Origin: Aeromicrobium fastidiosum
GTDB lineage: Bacteria > Actinomycetota > Actinomycetes > Propionibacteriales > Nocardioidaceae
NCBI RefSeq assembly: GCF_017876595.1
Contig: NZ_JAGIOG010000001.1
Span: 3,038,001 to 3,102,000 of the forward strand
DNA length: 64,000 nucleotides
Reading direction: 5' to 3'
The position numbers and the translations under genes are program-made. This document shows, piece after piece, positions 46,767 to 56,139 of the stretch. How positions within the stretch are numbered: the first letter of the stretch is position 1; every line of letters starts with the position of its first letter. The notes below the pieces were generated by a model that did no database searches, was not told where the DNA came from, and was given only the letters and a program-made list of their open reading frames with translations.

Positions 46767-47941
46767 CGCAGCCTCAGGTTGGCGAGGTAGGTCTCGACGT
46801 TGCGACGGGTCTCCTCGACCGAGTCGCCGCCGAACTTCTCGACCAGGCTGTCGGCCACGACGAGCGCGACCATGGCCTCGGCGACGATGCCGGCGGCCGG
46901 CACCGCGCAGACGTCGGAGCGCTGGTGGTGGGCACGCGCCTCCTCACCGGTCTGGACGTCGATCGTGCGCAGGGCACGCGGCACGGTGGCGATGGGCTTC
47001 ATGGCTGCGCGGACGCGCAGGATCTCGCCGGTCGTCATGCCGCCCTCGGTGCCACCGGCACGGCCGGAGACGCGACGGATGCCGTCGGCGGTCGGCACGA
47101 TCTCGTCGTGGGCCAGCGACCCACGGGTGCGGGCCAGCTCGAAGCCGTCGCCGATCTCGACGCCCTTGATGGCCTGGATGCCCATCAGCGCCTGTGCGAG
47201 GCGGCCGTCGAGGCGCTTGTCCCAGTGCGTGTAGGAGCCGAGGCCCGGCGGCAGGCCCTCGACGACGACCTCGACGACCCCGCCGAGCGTGTCGCCGTCC
47301 TTGTGCGCGAGGTCGATCTCGGCGACCATCGCGGCGCTCGTGTCGGCGTCGAAGCAGCGGACCGGATCGGCGTCGAGCGCCTCGACGTCGCCGTGCGACG
47401 GGATGACACCGGCCGGCGCGCGGACCGTGCCGAGCTCGACGACGTGCGACACGATCGTCGCGCCCGTGACCTGCTCGATGAACTGCGCCGCGATCTCGCC
47501 GAGCGCGACCCGGGCCGCGGTCTCGCGGGCGCTGGCGCGCTCGAGCACCGGGCGTGCCTCCTCGAAGCCGTACTTCTGCATGCCCGCGAGGTCGGCGTGA
47601 CCCGGACGGGGACGCGTGAGGGGCGCGTTGCGCTTGAGGCCGTCGAGGATCTCGGGGTCGACGGGGTCGGCCGCCATGACCTGGTCCCACTTGGGCCACT
47701 CGCTGTTGCCGATGCGCAGGGCGATGGGGCTGCCCATCGTCGTGCCGTGACGCAGCCCGCCCACGATCTCGAGCTCATCGGCCTCGAAGGCCATGCGGGC
47801 ACCGCGCCCGTAGCCGAGGCGACGCCGCGCGAGGGCCGCCTGGATCTCCTTGCTGGTCACCTGCACGCCAGCCGGCAGCCCTTCGAGGACGGCTACGAGA
47901 GCGGGGCCATGGGACTCACCAGCGGTCAACCAACGAAGCAT
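46763..47941 (-). CDS. aroC: Chorismate synthase
   Basis: FMN-dependent last step to chorismate. It has 392 residues. [72 protein letters not shown] and [14 protein letters not shown] are family signatures. A GGGAG about 10 bases before ATG may serve as ribosome-binding site. It is preceded by the A24 peptidase gene by 68 bases. Confidence 0.98.
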   Translation of the reverse strand: MLRWLTAGESHGPALVAVLEGLPAGVQVTSKEIQAALARRRLGYGRGARMAFEADELEIVGGLRHGTTMGSPIALRIGNSEWPKWDQVMAADPVDPEILDGLKRNAPLTRPRPGHADLAGMQKYGFEEARPVLERASARETAARVALGEIAAQFIEQVTGATIVSHVVELGTVRAPAGVIPSHGDVEALDADPVRCFDADTSAAMVAEIDLAHKDGDTLGGVVEVVVEGLPPGLGSYTHWDKRLDGRLAQALMGIQAIKGVEIGDGFELARTRGSLAHDEIVPTADGIRRVSGRAGGTEGGMTTGEILRVRAAMKPIATVPRALRTIDVQTGEEARAHHQRSDVCAVPAAGIVAEAMVALVVADSLVEKFGGDSVEETRRNVETYLANLRLR

Positions 47942-48009
47942 GGGGACGATTCTCCCATGCCACTGCGCTCACGCCGTCACGCGTCCGGGCAGCGCACCCC
48001 GGGTGCCGG

Positions 48010-48693
48010 TCAGCCGTAGAGCGACGGCCCGAACGCAGCCCCGATGACGGCCCCGACGACCATGTAGGGACCGAAGGCGTAGCCGCCGGCGTCGACGATC
48101 CTCAACCTCGACAGCACGACGCCGAACACCGCCCCGAGGATGAACCCGCCGTACATCCCGACGAACACCTCGCTCGGCCCGAGCGCGCCCAGCGCGAGGG
48201 CCAGGACGCCCGAGAGGCGCACGTCGCCGTAGCCGAACGCGCCGCCGAAGAAGCGGTGGCCGACCCAGTACACGAGCCGGAACACCCCGTAGACCACGAC
48301 ATTGGCGATCAGTGCGCGCCACACCACGCCGACGTCGTCGAGGAGCAGCGCACCCAGCGCCACCAGGACGAGCGTGACGACGTACAGCGGCGCGACGATC
48401 CGGTACGGCAGCAGGCGCGTGTGCCAGTCGACGAAGGCCAGCCACGACCCGACACCGGCGAGCACGACCCAGACCGGCACCAGCTCGACGTCGTCGACGC
48501 GCCACGCGACGAGACCGGCCATCGCGGCTGCGGCCAGGGCCAGCCCCGCGCGCACGAACCTGAGCTCGGCCAGCACCGCATAGGGCAGCTTGTCGGGATC
48601 GGCCATGGGCGGCTCGGGCACCCGCCGCAGCGCCTCGGGGCCGAGGGCACCGACGAGCGCAGCGAGGACAGCGGCGGCGATGACGATGGTCAC
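48010..48693 (-). CDS. Prepilin peptidase (A24 family)
   Basis: Integral membrane aspartyl protease of 227 residues with about seven predicted transmembrane segments. The two catalytic aspartates are D89 in AFVDWHTRLLP and D157 in GAFGYGDVRLSG, the GxGD motif. The N-terminal methylase domain of full-length PilD is absent, so it is the short form. It lies between aroE and aroC, as in many Actinobacteria, without pilus or secretion genes beside it, so its substrates (Flp/Tad or type IV pilins) must be elsewhere. Confidence 0.92.
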   Translation of the reverse strand: MTIVIAAAVLAALVGALGPEALRRVPEPPMADPDKLPYAVLAELRFVRAGLALAAAAMAGLVAWRVDDVELVPVWVVLAGVGSWLAFVDWHTRLLPYRIVAPLYVVTLVLVALGALLLDDVGVVWRALIANVVVYGVFRLVYWVGHRFFGGAFGYGDVRLSGVLALALGALGPSEVFVGMYGGFILGAVFGVVLSRLRIVDAGGYAFGPYMVVGAVIGAAFGPSLYG

Positions 48694-48702
48694 GGGCCGA
48701 CC

Positions 48703-49536
48703 CTAGCGAGTCGGGAGGGCACCGAGGGCCGCGTCGCGCAGCAGCTGTGGAGAGACCTGCTGGCCCGTCATGAGCTCGACCTGCAGCGCCGCCTGGTGGG
48801 CGAGGAGGTCGAGCCCCGACACGACCGGCACCCCTGCCTCCTCGGCGGCGTGGCCCAGCGGCGTCGGCCAGGGGTCGTAGACGACGTCGAACACGGCCCG
48901 CGCGGCGTCGACCAGCTCGTACGACCTGGCTCCGACTGCGTCGCCCGGCACGGTCGACACGAGCAGGTCGACCCGGTCGATCAGCGGCTCGTCGAACAGG
49001 CGGATCGTCACGCCGATGCCCCGGCCCCGCACGACGGCCTCCGCCTCGGCCGCCCGAGTGGCGTCGCGGACGATGAACTCGATCTGCTCGGCGCCCGCCC
49101 GAGCGAGGGTCAACGCCATCGAGGCCGCCGTCGCGCCGCCACCCAGGATGCGTGCCGTCACGGGACTGCCGACACCTCGCTCGTGGAGCGCCGCCTCGCC
49201 GCCCGGCACGTCGGTGTTGTGGGCAGAGATCATCCCGTCCTCGACGATCAGGGTGTTGGCGACGCCGAGCGTCTCGACGTCGCCGCTGCGCTGGTGGGCG
49301 ACCGACGCGGCCTCCCGCTTGAGCGGCGCCGTGACCGACAGCCCGCGCACGTCGTCGCCGAGGGCACCGACGAACTGCGCCAGCTCGCCGGCCCGCACCT
49401 CGACGGGCTCGTACGACCAGTCGAGCCCCAGGTGCGCGTAGGCGGCGCGGTGCATCGCCGGCGACAAGGAGTGGCTGATCGGAGAGCCGAGGACCGCGCA
49501 GATCATCGGCGGGACCGGTTCATCCGCAGACACCAT
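48703..49536 (-). CDS. aroE: Shikimate dehydrogenase
   Basis: NADPH-dependent reduction of 3-dehydroshikimate. ATG 49536 (MVSADEPVPPM) gives 277 residues and overlaps mltG by 17 bases; ATG 49506 (MICAVLG) gives 267 residues without overlap. GSPISHSLSPAMHRAAY, the lysine in GLSVTAPLKREA, NTLIVEDGMISAHNTDVPGG and the nucleotide-binding ARILGGGATAASMALTLARAG are present, with GLDLLAHQAALQVELMTGQ at the end. It follows mltG, matching the usual actinobacterial ruvX-mltG-aroE order. Confidence 0.95.
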   Translation of the reverse strand: MVSADEPVPPMICAVLGSPISHSLSPAMHRAAYAHLGLDWSYEPVEVRAGELAQFVGALGDDVRGLSVTAPLKREAASVAHQRSGDVETLGVANTLIVEDGMISAHNTDVPGGEAALHERGVGSPVTARILGGGATAASMALTLARAGAEQIEFIVRDATRAAEAEAVVRGRGIGVTIRLFDEPLIDRVDLLVSTVPGDAVGARSYELVDAARAVFDVVYDPWPTPLGHAAEEAGVPVVSGLDLLAHQAALQVELMTGQQVSPQLLRDAALGALPTR

Positions 49537-50677
49537 CCGGCGCGGTCTTGCAATACTCCTGCAGCTGGGCGACCGCGCGGTTGTGCTCGGCGAACGTGTC
49601 GGAGAAGACCGTCTTGCCCGTCTCGAGGTTGACCGCGACGAAGTAGAGCCAACTGCCGTCGGCCGGGTTGAGCGCCGCCTCGATCGTCTTCTCGCCCGGC
49701 GACCCGATCGGACCCGGAGGCAGGCCCTGGTTCTGGTACGTGTTGTACGCCGACTCGGCGTTGCGCTCCTCGGGCGTCGTGAACACGTCGCCCTTGCGGC
49801 CGCTGACGTACGACACGGTCGAGTCGAGCTGCAGCGGCATGCCGGCGTCGAGGCGGTTGTAGAGCACGCGGGCGACCTTCGGGTAGTCGTCGTCGTTGTT
49901 GGCCTCGTACTCGAGGATGCTGGCCACCGTGAGGATCTGCTCGCCCGTGTAGCCCAGCGCCTTGGCACGGGTGCTGATGTCGAGATCGGTCGCGACGGCG
50001 ACGGTCTTGGCCGTCATCTGCTGGAGCAGCTGGACCGCCGTCGTGCCCGGCGGCACCTCGTAGGTCGCCGGGAACAGATAGCCCTCCGGGTTGCCCTGTG
50101 CCACGGCGGGCAGGTCGAGCTCGGCGGGATCCTTGAGCACCGCCTCCAGGTCGGCCTTGGAGATCTCGGTGTTGGCGGCGATGATGTCGACGACCTGGTC
50201 GACGCGCGCCCCCTCGGGGATCGTGACCTTGCCCTCGACGCGATTGCCCTTGTCGATCAACGCCCCGAGCGCCGCGTCGGACGACATCTCCTTGCGCAGC
50301 GAGAAGTAGCCGGCCTGGACGCTCATGAAGCGGTTGTCGCTGAGGCTCAGCTGGTAGAAGGCCTCGGCACTCTTGACGACACCGGCCTCCTTCAGGATGG
50401 TGGCGATCTGCTGGCCACCGGCGCCGTCGGGGATCTGCACCGTGACCGAGCCGGAGCCCTGGCCCGCGTAGTCCTCGGCGGTCGAGAAGAACCGGTCCTT
50501 GACCTTTCCGCCCACCCACACGACGGCGAGCACCAGCACCACCACGACGACCAGGGCCACGATGCGGCGTCCCCACGGCTTGCGCGGCGGCGTCTCGGCG
50601 CGTCGACGTCCCGGCCCGGTGGGGCCTGCAGGTTCGTCGGGGCCACCTGTCACCAGGTCGAGTCCGCTGTTGCTCAT
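49520..50677 (-). CDS. mltG: Endolytic transglycosylase MltG (YceG-like)
   Basis: Inner-membrane lytic transglycosylase that cuts nascent peptidoglycan and limits glycan length. It has 385 residues from ATG 50677 (MSNSGLDLVTGG). A proline- and glycine-rich cytosolic part is followed by one transmembrane helix (about 38-57), a LysM-like region and the YceG catalytic domain. The catalytic glutamate is in NPEGYLFPATYEVPPG, and ASILEYEANNDDDYPKVARVLYNRLDAGMPLQLDSTVSY is strongly conserved. It overlaps ruvX as ATGA. Confidence 0.96.
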   Translation of the reverse strand: MSNSGLDLVTGGPDEPAGPTGPGRRRAETPPRKPWGRRIVALVVVVVLVLAVVWVGGKVKDRFFSTAEDYAGQGSGSVTVQIPDGAGGQQIATILKEAGVVKSAEAFYQLSLSDNRFMSVQAGYFSLRKEMSSDAALGALIDKGNRVEGKVTIPEGARVDQVVDIIAANTEISKADLEAVLKDPAELDLPAVAQGNPEGYLFPATYEVPPGTTAVQLLQQMTAKTVAVATDLDISTRAKALGYTGEQILTVASILEYEANNDDDYPKVARVLYNRLDAGMPLQLDSTVSYVSGRKGDVFTTPEERNAESAYNTYQNQGLPPGPIGSPGEKTIEAALNPADGSWLYFVAVNLETGKTVFSDTFAEHNRAVAQLQEYCKTAPDGVCG

Positions 50678-51135
50678 GCGTTCGTCCCCTCCATGCTTTC
50701 GCCGGGGGCTGACCCGCGCGTTCGTTCGGCGTCCAGTGCCGTCTGCAGGATCACGGTAGCGGCAGCCTGGTCGATGATGCTGCGTTTGCCCCGCGCGGAG
50801 CGCCCGCTGTGTCGGAGCATCGAGTCGGCCGTGATGGTCGACATGCGCTCGTCGAACAGCCGGATCGGCACGGGATCGATCGCGGTCAGCAGCTCGGCGC
50901 AGAACGCGCGGACCTTGCCGGCGGCCGGTCCCTCGCGTCCCGAGAGCCCCATCGGCAGGCCCACGACGCACTCGATCGCCTCGTGCTCCCGCACCAGGTC
51001 GGCGAGCCGGGCGATGGCCCTCGGCCCCGCCGGGACGGTCTCGACCGGGGTGGCCAGGATGCCGTCGGGGTCGCTGACCGCGACCCCGATGCGGGCATCG
51101 CCGACGTCGACGCCGAGCCGTCGCCCGCGCCTCAT
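50674..51135 (-). CDS. ruvX: Holliday junction resolvase-like RuvX (YqgF)
   Basis: RNase H-fold nuclease of 153 residues linked to rRNA 5' processing and putative Holliday junction resolution. MRRGRRLGVDVGDARIGVAVSDPDG holds the first acidic residue, CVVGLPMGLSGREG the middle motif, and RLFDERMSTITAD with later SIIDQAAATVILQTALD the final ones. ATG 51135 overlaps the alaS stop (ATGA). The order alaS-ruvX-mltG is standard. Confidence 0.96.
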   Translation of the reverse strand: MRRGRRLGVDVGDARIGVAVSDPDGILATPVETVPAGPRAIARLADLVREHEAIECVVGLPMGLSGREGPAAGKVRAFCAELLTAIDPVPIRLFDERMSTITADSMLRHSGRSARGKRSIIDQAAATVILQTALDAERTRGSAPGESMEGTNA

Positions 51136-53789
51136 CCGGCCAGGACCGCCTCGACGGCCGCGAGAGCCGCGGGAATGCCCGCCACGTCGGTGCCGCCGCC
51201 CTGGGCGACATCGGCCTTGCCGCCGCCCTTGCCGCCGATCTGCGCACCGACGACCTTGATCAGGTCGTTGGCCGACAGGCCGCGGTCCTGCGCGGCCTCG
51301 TTGAGCGCCACGACGGCGGCCGGCTTGTCGCCGGCGTCTCCGATCACGACCACGACGGCCGGCCGGTCGGCCAGGCGCTTGCGGATGTCGAGCGCGATCG
51401 TGCGCACGTCTCCCCCGCCGGCACCCGCCGCGTGGTGGCCGACGTACGCGATGCCGCCGATGTCCTTGGCACTGTTGGCGACGTCTCCTGCCGCACCCAG
51501 CAGCTGGGAGGCCTTGATCTTCTCGGCCGCCTTCTCGGCGGCCTTCAGCCGCTCCATCAGGTCGTTGACGCGCGCAGGCACGTCCTCGGGCTGGGTCTTC
51601 AGCAGATCGGTCAGCTGGCGGACGACGTCGCGCTCCTTGGCGAGGTACTGGAAGCCCTCGATGCCGACGAGCGCCTCGACGCGGCGGTTGCCGGCGCCGA
51701 CCGAGCCGTCCGACGTGATGACGACCGTGCCGATCTGGGACGACCGGTCGACGTGCGTGCCGCCGCACAGCTCGCGCGACCAGGGGCCGCCGATCTCGAC
51801 GACGCGCACGTCCTCGCCATACGTCTCGCCGAACAGCGCCAGCGCACCCCACTCGCGTGCCTCCGCGAGCGACATGGTCTGGGCCGTGACGGGCAGGTCG
51901 GCGCGCAGGGCGCGGTTGGACGCCTCCTCGACCCCGTGCAGCTGGTCGGGCGACAGTCCGCCGCTCCAGCCGTAGTCGAGCCGCAGGTAGCCCGGACGGT
52001 TGTAGGAGCCGGCCTGCAGGGCCGTGGGTCCGAGCACCTCGCGCAGCGCAGCGTGGACGACGTGCGTGCCCGAGTGCGCCTGGCGGGCACCGAGGCGCCA
52101 CTCGGGATCGACGGCAGCCTCGACGGTCTCGTCGAGAGTCAGCTCGCCGTCGAGCACGCGCACCTGGTGGACGACCAGCCCACGCACGGGGCGCTGGACG
52201 TCGAGCACCTCGGCCCGGCCGCCGTCCCAGACCAGGTGGCCGGCATCGGCGTTCTGACCGCCCGACTCGGCGTAGAACGGCGTGCGGTCGAGCACGACCT
52301 CGCCGATCGAGCCGGCCGCAATGGTCGGGACGGCTCCGCCGCCGCCGATCAGCGCGAGCACGCGGGACTCGGTCGTCAGGGTCGTGTAGGCCTGCCAGTC
52401 GGTCGGGCCATTGGCGTCGAGCGCCGCACGGTAGACCGTCGTGTCGGCGTGGTTGCCCTTCTTGGACTTGGCGTCCGCCTTGGCGCGCGAGCGCTGCTCG
52501 GCCATGAGAGCCCGGAACCCGTCCTCGTCGACGCTGAGCCCCTGCTCGGCCGCCATCTCGAGGGTGATGTCGATCGGGAAGCCGTACGTGTCGTGCAGGG
52601 TGAAGGCGGCCTCGCCCGACAGGCCCGAACCGCCCTGCTCCTTGACCTTGACCGCGGCGCTCTCGAAGATCTGCGTGCCCTTGCCGAGGGTCTGGCGGAA
52701 CGCCTCCTCCTCGGCGTAGGCGATCTGCTCGATCCGCGGGAAGTCGGCCTCGAGCTCGGGGTAGGACGCCTTCATGCGCTCGAGGCTGACCGGCAGCAGC
52801 AGCGGCAGCGCCGGGTCGTCGAAGCCCAGCAGTCGCATCGACCGCACGGCACGGCGCAGCAGGCGGCGCAGGACGTAGCCGCGGGCCTCGTTGCCCGGCG
52901 TGACGCCGTCGCCCATCAGCATCAGGCCGCTGCGGACGTGGTCGGCGATGACGCGGAACCGCACGTCGTCGGTGTGGTCCTTGCCGTAGACGCGGCCCGA
53001 GACCTCGGACGCCTTCTCGATGACCGGGAAGACCTCGTCGATCTCGTAGAGGTTGCCCTTGCCCTGCAGCAGGTACGCGACGCGCTCGAGGCCCATACCG
53101 GTGTCGATGTTCTTGTTCGGCAGCTCGCCGATGACGTCGAACTGGTCCTTGGCGCGGACGTTGGCGATCTCCTCCTGCATGAACACGAGGTTCCAGATCT
53201 CCAGGAAGCGGTCCTCGTCGACGACCGGGCCGCCGTCGGGGCCGAACTCGGGGCCGCGGTCGACGTAGATCTCGCTGCAGGGGCCGCCTGGGCCCGGCAC
53301 GCCCATGTGCCAGTAGTTGTCGAGCAGTCCGCGGTCCTGGATGCGCTCGTCGGGCAGGCCCGCGACGCGCTTCCAGATCGCGCGTGACTCCTGGTCGCTG
53401 TGCAGCACCGTGACCCAGATCTTGTCGGCGTCGATGCCGAGGCCGCCGTCAGCGACCGAGCCCGTGATGAGCGACCAGGCGTGGCTGATCGCGCCTTCCT
53501 TGAAGTAGTCGCCGAACGAGAAGTTGCCGTTCATCTGGAAGAACGTGCCGTGCCGCGTGGTCTTGCCGACCTCCTCGATGTCGAGGGTGCGCACACACTT
53601 CTGGACGCTCGTCGCGGTGTGCCACGGCGGCGTCTCCTGGCCGAGGAAGTAGGGCTTGAACGGCACCATGCCGGCGTTGACGAACAACAGGTTGGGATCG
53701 TCGAACAGCAGCGGTGCCGAAGGCACCACGGTGTGGCCCGCCTGCTCGAAGTGGTCGAGGAATCGGCGGCGGATCTCCGCAGTGTGCAT
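51132..53789 (-). CDS. alaS: Alanine--tRNA ligase
   Basis: Class II aminoacyl-tRNA synthetase of 885 residues. The catalytic domain starts MHTAEIRRRFLDHFEQAGHTVVPSAPLL, with motif 2 in GKTTRHGTFFQMNGNFSFGDYFKEGAI. The editing domain carries the zinc site pair AHSGTHVVHAAL and RELCGGTHVDRSSQIG. The C-terminal C-Ala domain ends in the glycine-rich GGKGGGKADVAQGGG motif. It is the first core gene of the alaS-ruvX-mltG-aroE set and overlaps the preceding small gene by one base. Confidence 0.98.
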   Translation of the reverse strand: MHTAEIRRRFLDHFEQAGHTVVPSAPLLFDDPNLLFVNAGMVPFKPYFLGQETPPWHTATSVQKCVRTLDIEEVGKTTRHGTFFQMNGNFSFGDYFKEGAISHAWSLITGSVADGGLGIDADKIWVTVLHSDQESRAIWKRVAGLPDERIQDRGLLDNYWHMGVPGPGGPCSEIYVDRGPEFGPDGGPVVDEDRFLEIWNLVFMQEEIANVRAKDQFDVIGELPNKNIDTGMGLERVAYLLQGKGNLYEIDEVFPVIEKASEVSGRVYGKDHTDDVRFRVIADHVRSGLMLMGDGVTPGNEARGYVLRRLLRRAVRSMRLLGFDDPALPLLLPVSLERMKASYPELEADFPRIEQIAYAEEEAFRQTLGKGTQIFESAAVKVKEQGGSGLSGEAAFTLHDTYGFPIDITLEMAAEQGLSVDEDGFRALMAEQRSRAKADAKSKKGNHADTTVYRAALDANGPTDWQAYTTLTTESRVLALIGGGGAVPTIAAGSIGEVVLDRTPFYAESGGQNADAGHLVWDGGRAEVLDVQRPVRGLVVHQVRVLDGELTLDETVEAAVDPEWRLGARQAHSGTHVVHAALREVLGPTALQAGSYNRPGYLRLDYGWSGGLSPDQLHGVEEASNRALRADLPVTAQTMSLAEAREWGALALFGETYGEDVRVVEIGGPWSRELCGGTHVDRSSQIGTVVITSDGSVGAGNRRVEALVGIEGFQYLAKERDVVRQLTDLLKTQPEDVPARVNDLMERLKAAEKAAEKIKASQLLGAAGDVANSAKDIGGIAYVGHHAAGAGGGDVRTIALDIRKRLADRPAVVVVIGDAGDKPAAVVALNEAAQDRGLSANDLIKVVGAQIGGKGGGKADVAQGGGTDVAGIPAALAAVEAVLAG

Positions 53790-54088
53790 CAGTGGTCCCT
53801 CATGTCAGGTGGTGTCAGCTCTGGTGGATCGGTGTGGTCGGTGAGGTCGAGGTGGGCCGGGCCGGCGTCGGACACGAGCCTGCGGGCGATCTCGCGCTCG
53901 CGGGTCTGCATGCCGTCGCGGATCTCGGCGTTGAGCTCGCGCCAGCCGACGCCGAGGGCCGAGGCCTGGTCGACGACGCCCGGTGCGGACAGACGGTAGG
54001 CCGCCCGGCGTGCCTTGACGGTCGTGTAGACACCCGCCGCCGAGCCGGCGACGAACCAGACGATGCGCGACCTCACGAGCCCAGCCAC
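53789..54088 (-). CDS. Small hypothetical protein upstream of alaS (DUF6167-like)
   Basis: Protein of 99 residues. An N-terminal hydrophobic stretch (about 8-22, IVWFVAGSAAGVYTTVKARRAAYRL) suggests a short membrane anchor followed by a basic patch; the rest is charged and probably disordered. Short proteins of this kind, annotated as DUF6167, commonly precede alaS in Actinobacteria, and the match is by position and N-terminal pattern. TGATG overlap with alaS and a 16-base overlap with the preceding gene suggest one transcript. The function is unknown. Confidence 0.7.
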   Translation of the reverse strand: MAGLVRSRIVWFVAGSAAGVYTTVKARRAAYRLSAPGVVDQASALGVGWRELNAEIRDGMQTREREIARRLVSDAGPAHLDLTDHTDPPELTPPDMRDH

Positions 54089-54543
54089 TGGTCGGACGGT
54101 GCGGTGGGCCTGGCGGCGCGCACCGCTCGACGTCCGGCCTGCAGCCGCTCGCGGCGACGGCGACGGTACTCGCGCCGCATCAGCGCGGAGATGCGGTCGC
54201 GGCTCTCGGCGCGCAGCGCGTGGGCCACGCCGTGGGCGACGATCGACAGACGGACTCCCGGACGCCCGAGCACGGTCTGGACGACCTGCTGCTGGGTGGG
54301 AGGGACGACGAGACGTCCCTCGACGACCCGCGGCTCGAGCTCGGGTGGCATCGGGCGCGGCGCGGGTGCCGCGTCGCGCAGCACGACGTCGGCACGGGGA
54401 CGCGGATCGGCCGACGCGATCGCCGTGTCGTCCTGCTCCTGCCGCGGGAGGCGGCGCACGGCGCTGACGGCGACGACGGCAGCACCGATGGCCACCACGG
54501 CCAGCACCGCGGTCGCCACGAGCATCCAGACCTCCGCCGACAT
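54073..54543 (-). CDS. Small membrane-anchored hypothetical protein
   Basis: Protein of 156 residues with one N-terminal transmembrane helix (about 5-28, VWMLVATAVLAVVAIGAAVVAVSAV). A disordered acidic-proline region (about 33-75) is followed by a region VVQTVLGRPGVRLSIVAHGVAHALRAESRDRISALMRREYRRRRRER and a very basic C-terminus. No family was recognised. It shares 16 bases with the next gene and lies in the alaS cluster. Confidence 0.65.
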   Translation of the reverse strand: MSAEVWMLVATAVLAVVAIGAAVVAVSAVRRLPRQEQDDTAIASADPRPRADVVLRDAAPAPRPMPPELEPRVVEGRLVVPPTQQQVVQTVLGRPGVRLSIVAHGVAHALRAESRDRISALMRREYRRRRRERLQAGRRAVRAARPTAPSDQWLGS

Positions 54544-54594
54544 GACGTCGAGCCTATCGCGGCGACGGGCACGGGGACCGGTTGGCCGGGCGGC

Positions 54595-55959
54595 TCAGCG
54601 GTCGCGCAGGATCGAGCGGATCATCGCCAGTCGCTCACCGACGCGCGCCTCGAAGCCGTGCTCGCTCGGCTCGTAGTAGATCGTGCCGTCGACGTCGTCA
54701 GGCGCGTACTGCTGGCCCACGACGCCGCGGACGTCATTGTGCGGGTAGCGGTAGTCGTGCCCGTGACCGAGCTTCTTGGCACCCGCGTAGTGGGCGTCGC
54801 GCAGGGCCGGCGGCACCGTGCCGACCTTGCCGGCCCGCACATCGGCCATCGCGGCGTCGATCGCGGTGATGACCGCGTTCGACTTGGGCGCGGCCGCGAG
54901 GTGGATGACGGCCTGCGCCAGCGGGATGCGCGCCTCGGGGAACCCGATCATCGCGACCGCCTGGGCCGTCGCGGTGGCCAGCGGCAGCGCCGTCGGATCG
55001 GCCATGCCGATGTCCTCGCTCGCGTGGATCATGAGGCGGCGGGCAATGAAGCGGGGGTCCTCCCCCGCCTCGATCATCCGGGCCAGGTAGTGCAGGGCCG
55101 CGTCGACGTCCGATCCGCGGATCGACTTGATGAAGGCGCTGATGACGTCGTAGTGCTGGTCGCCCTGCCGGTCGTAGCGGACGGCGGCCTTGTCGACGGC
55201 CAGCGCGGCGTCCTCGACGTCGATCTCGGCCTTGCCCTGCGTCGTCGCCGCGCCCGCGGCGGCCTCGAGATAGGTCAGCACCCGACGTCCGTCGCCCCCG
55301 GCGAGCCGCACGAGGTGGCTCCTGGCCTCGTCCGTCAGCGTGACGACGCCTGCGAGACCGCGCTCGTCGGTGAGCGCCCGGTCGACCAGCACGCCGATGT
55401 CGTCATCGGTGAGGCTCTCGAGCGTCAGGAGCAGGCTGCGGCTCAGCAACGGGGAGATCACGCTGAAGTGAGGGTTCTCGGTGGTCGCCGCGACCAGCGA
55501 GACCCACCGGTTCTCGACGCCGGGCAGCAGGGCGTCCTGCTGCGACTTGCTGAACCGGTGCACCTCGTCGACGAACAGGACCGTCTCGACGCCCGTCTGG
55601 GCCAGCGCGCGCCGCGCACCCGCGATGGTCTCGCGGACCTCCTTGACGCCGGCCGACACCGCGGACACCTCGACGAAGCGGCGATCGGTGTGCGAGCTCA
55701 GCAGGCTCGCGATCGTGGTCTTGCCGGTGCCCGGCGGACCCCACAGCAGGATCGTCAGGGGCTGGTTGCCGTCGATCATCTGCCGCAGGGGCGAGCCCGG
55801 GGCCAGCAGGTGCTGCTGGCCGACGAGCTCGTCGAGGCTGCGCGGACGCATCCGCACCGCCAGGGGTGCCGACGAATGCGTGTTTCCGCTGAGGCTGCCC
55901 GACCCCGATCCGGTCGACGCGACGGGATCGGGGATGTCGAACAACCCGTCAGAGCTCAT
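54595..55959 (-). CDS. rarA: Replication-associated recombination protein A (RarA/MgsA)
   Basis: AAA+ ATPase acting at stalled replication forks, 454 residues. After a low-complexity serine- and glycine-rich N-terminus, [21 protein letters not shown] begins the AAA+ module. Walker [10 protein letters not shown] is at 74-82, Walker B is [19 protein letters not shown], and sensor 1 ATTENPHF. The C-terminal tetramerisation domain has [18 protein letters not shown] and [19 protein letters not shown]. It follows the palindromic cluster at 55992. Confidence 0.95.
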   Translation of the reverse strand: MSSDGLFDIPDPVASTGSGSGSLSGNTHSSAPLAVRMRPRSLDELVGQQHLLAPGSPLRQMIDGNQPLTILLWGPPGTGKTTIASLLSSHTDRRFVEVSAVSAGVKEVRETIAGARRALAQTGVETVLFVDEVHRFSKSQQDALLPGVENRWVSLVAATTENPHFSVISPLLSRSLLLTLESLTDDDIGVLVDRALTDERGLAGVVTLTDEARSHLVRLAGGDGRRVLTYLEAAAGAATTQGKAEIDVEDAALAVDKAAVRYDRQGDQHYDVISAFIKSIRGSDVDAALHYLARMIEAGEDPRFIARRLMIHASEDIGMADPTALPLATATAQAVAMIGFPEARIPLAQAVIHLAAAPKSNAVITAIDAAMADVRAGKVGTVPPALRDAHYAGAKKLGHGHDYRYPHNDVRGVVGQQYAPDDVDGTIYYEPSEHGFEARVGERLAMIRSILRDR

Positions 55960-55991
55960 GCCCCGACCCTATCCGTCCCGCCCTCCGCGGT

Positions 55992-56114
55992 TTCCCAGGT
56001 GAACCCCGGAAGCTTCCGGGGTTCGGGCGCCGTTTTCGGGGTGACGCAGAAAACTGGCACCGCACCCCGGATGCAACCGGGGTGCGGTGCCAGTTCCCCA
56101 GGTTCACCTGGGAA
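55992..56114. repeat. Nested palindromic cluster between aspS and rarA
   Basis: Three inverted repeats are nested. A 14-base outer arm at 55992-56005 pairs with 56101-56114. A perfect 24-base palindrome (GAACCCCGG start) fills 56001-56024. A 19-base arm at 56052-56070 pairs perfectly with 56077-56095 around a six-base loop. The 180 bases between the aspS stop and the rarA start hold little else. It could terminate aspS transcription or be a structured mobile-type repeat. Confidence 0.85.
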
Positions 56115-56139
56115 CCCGCGGGCGGCGGACCGACGGCAC

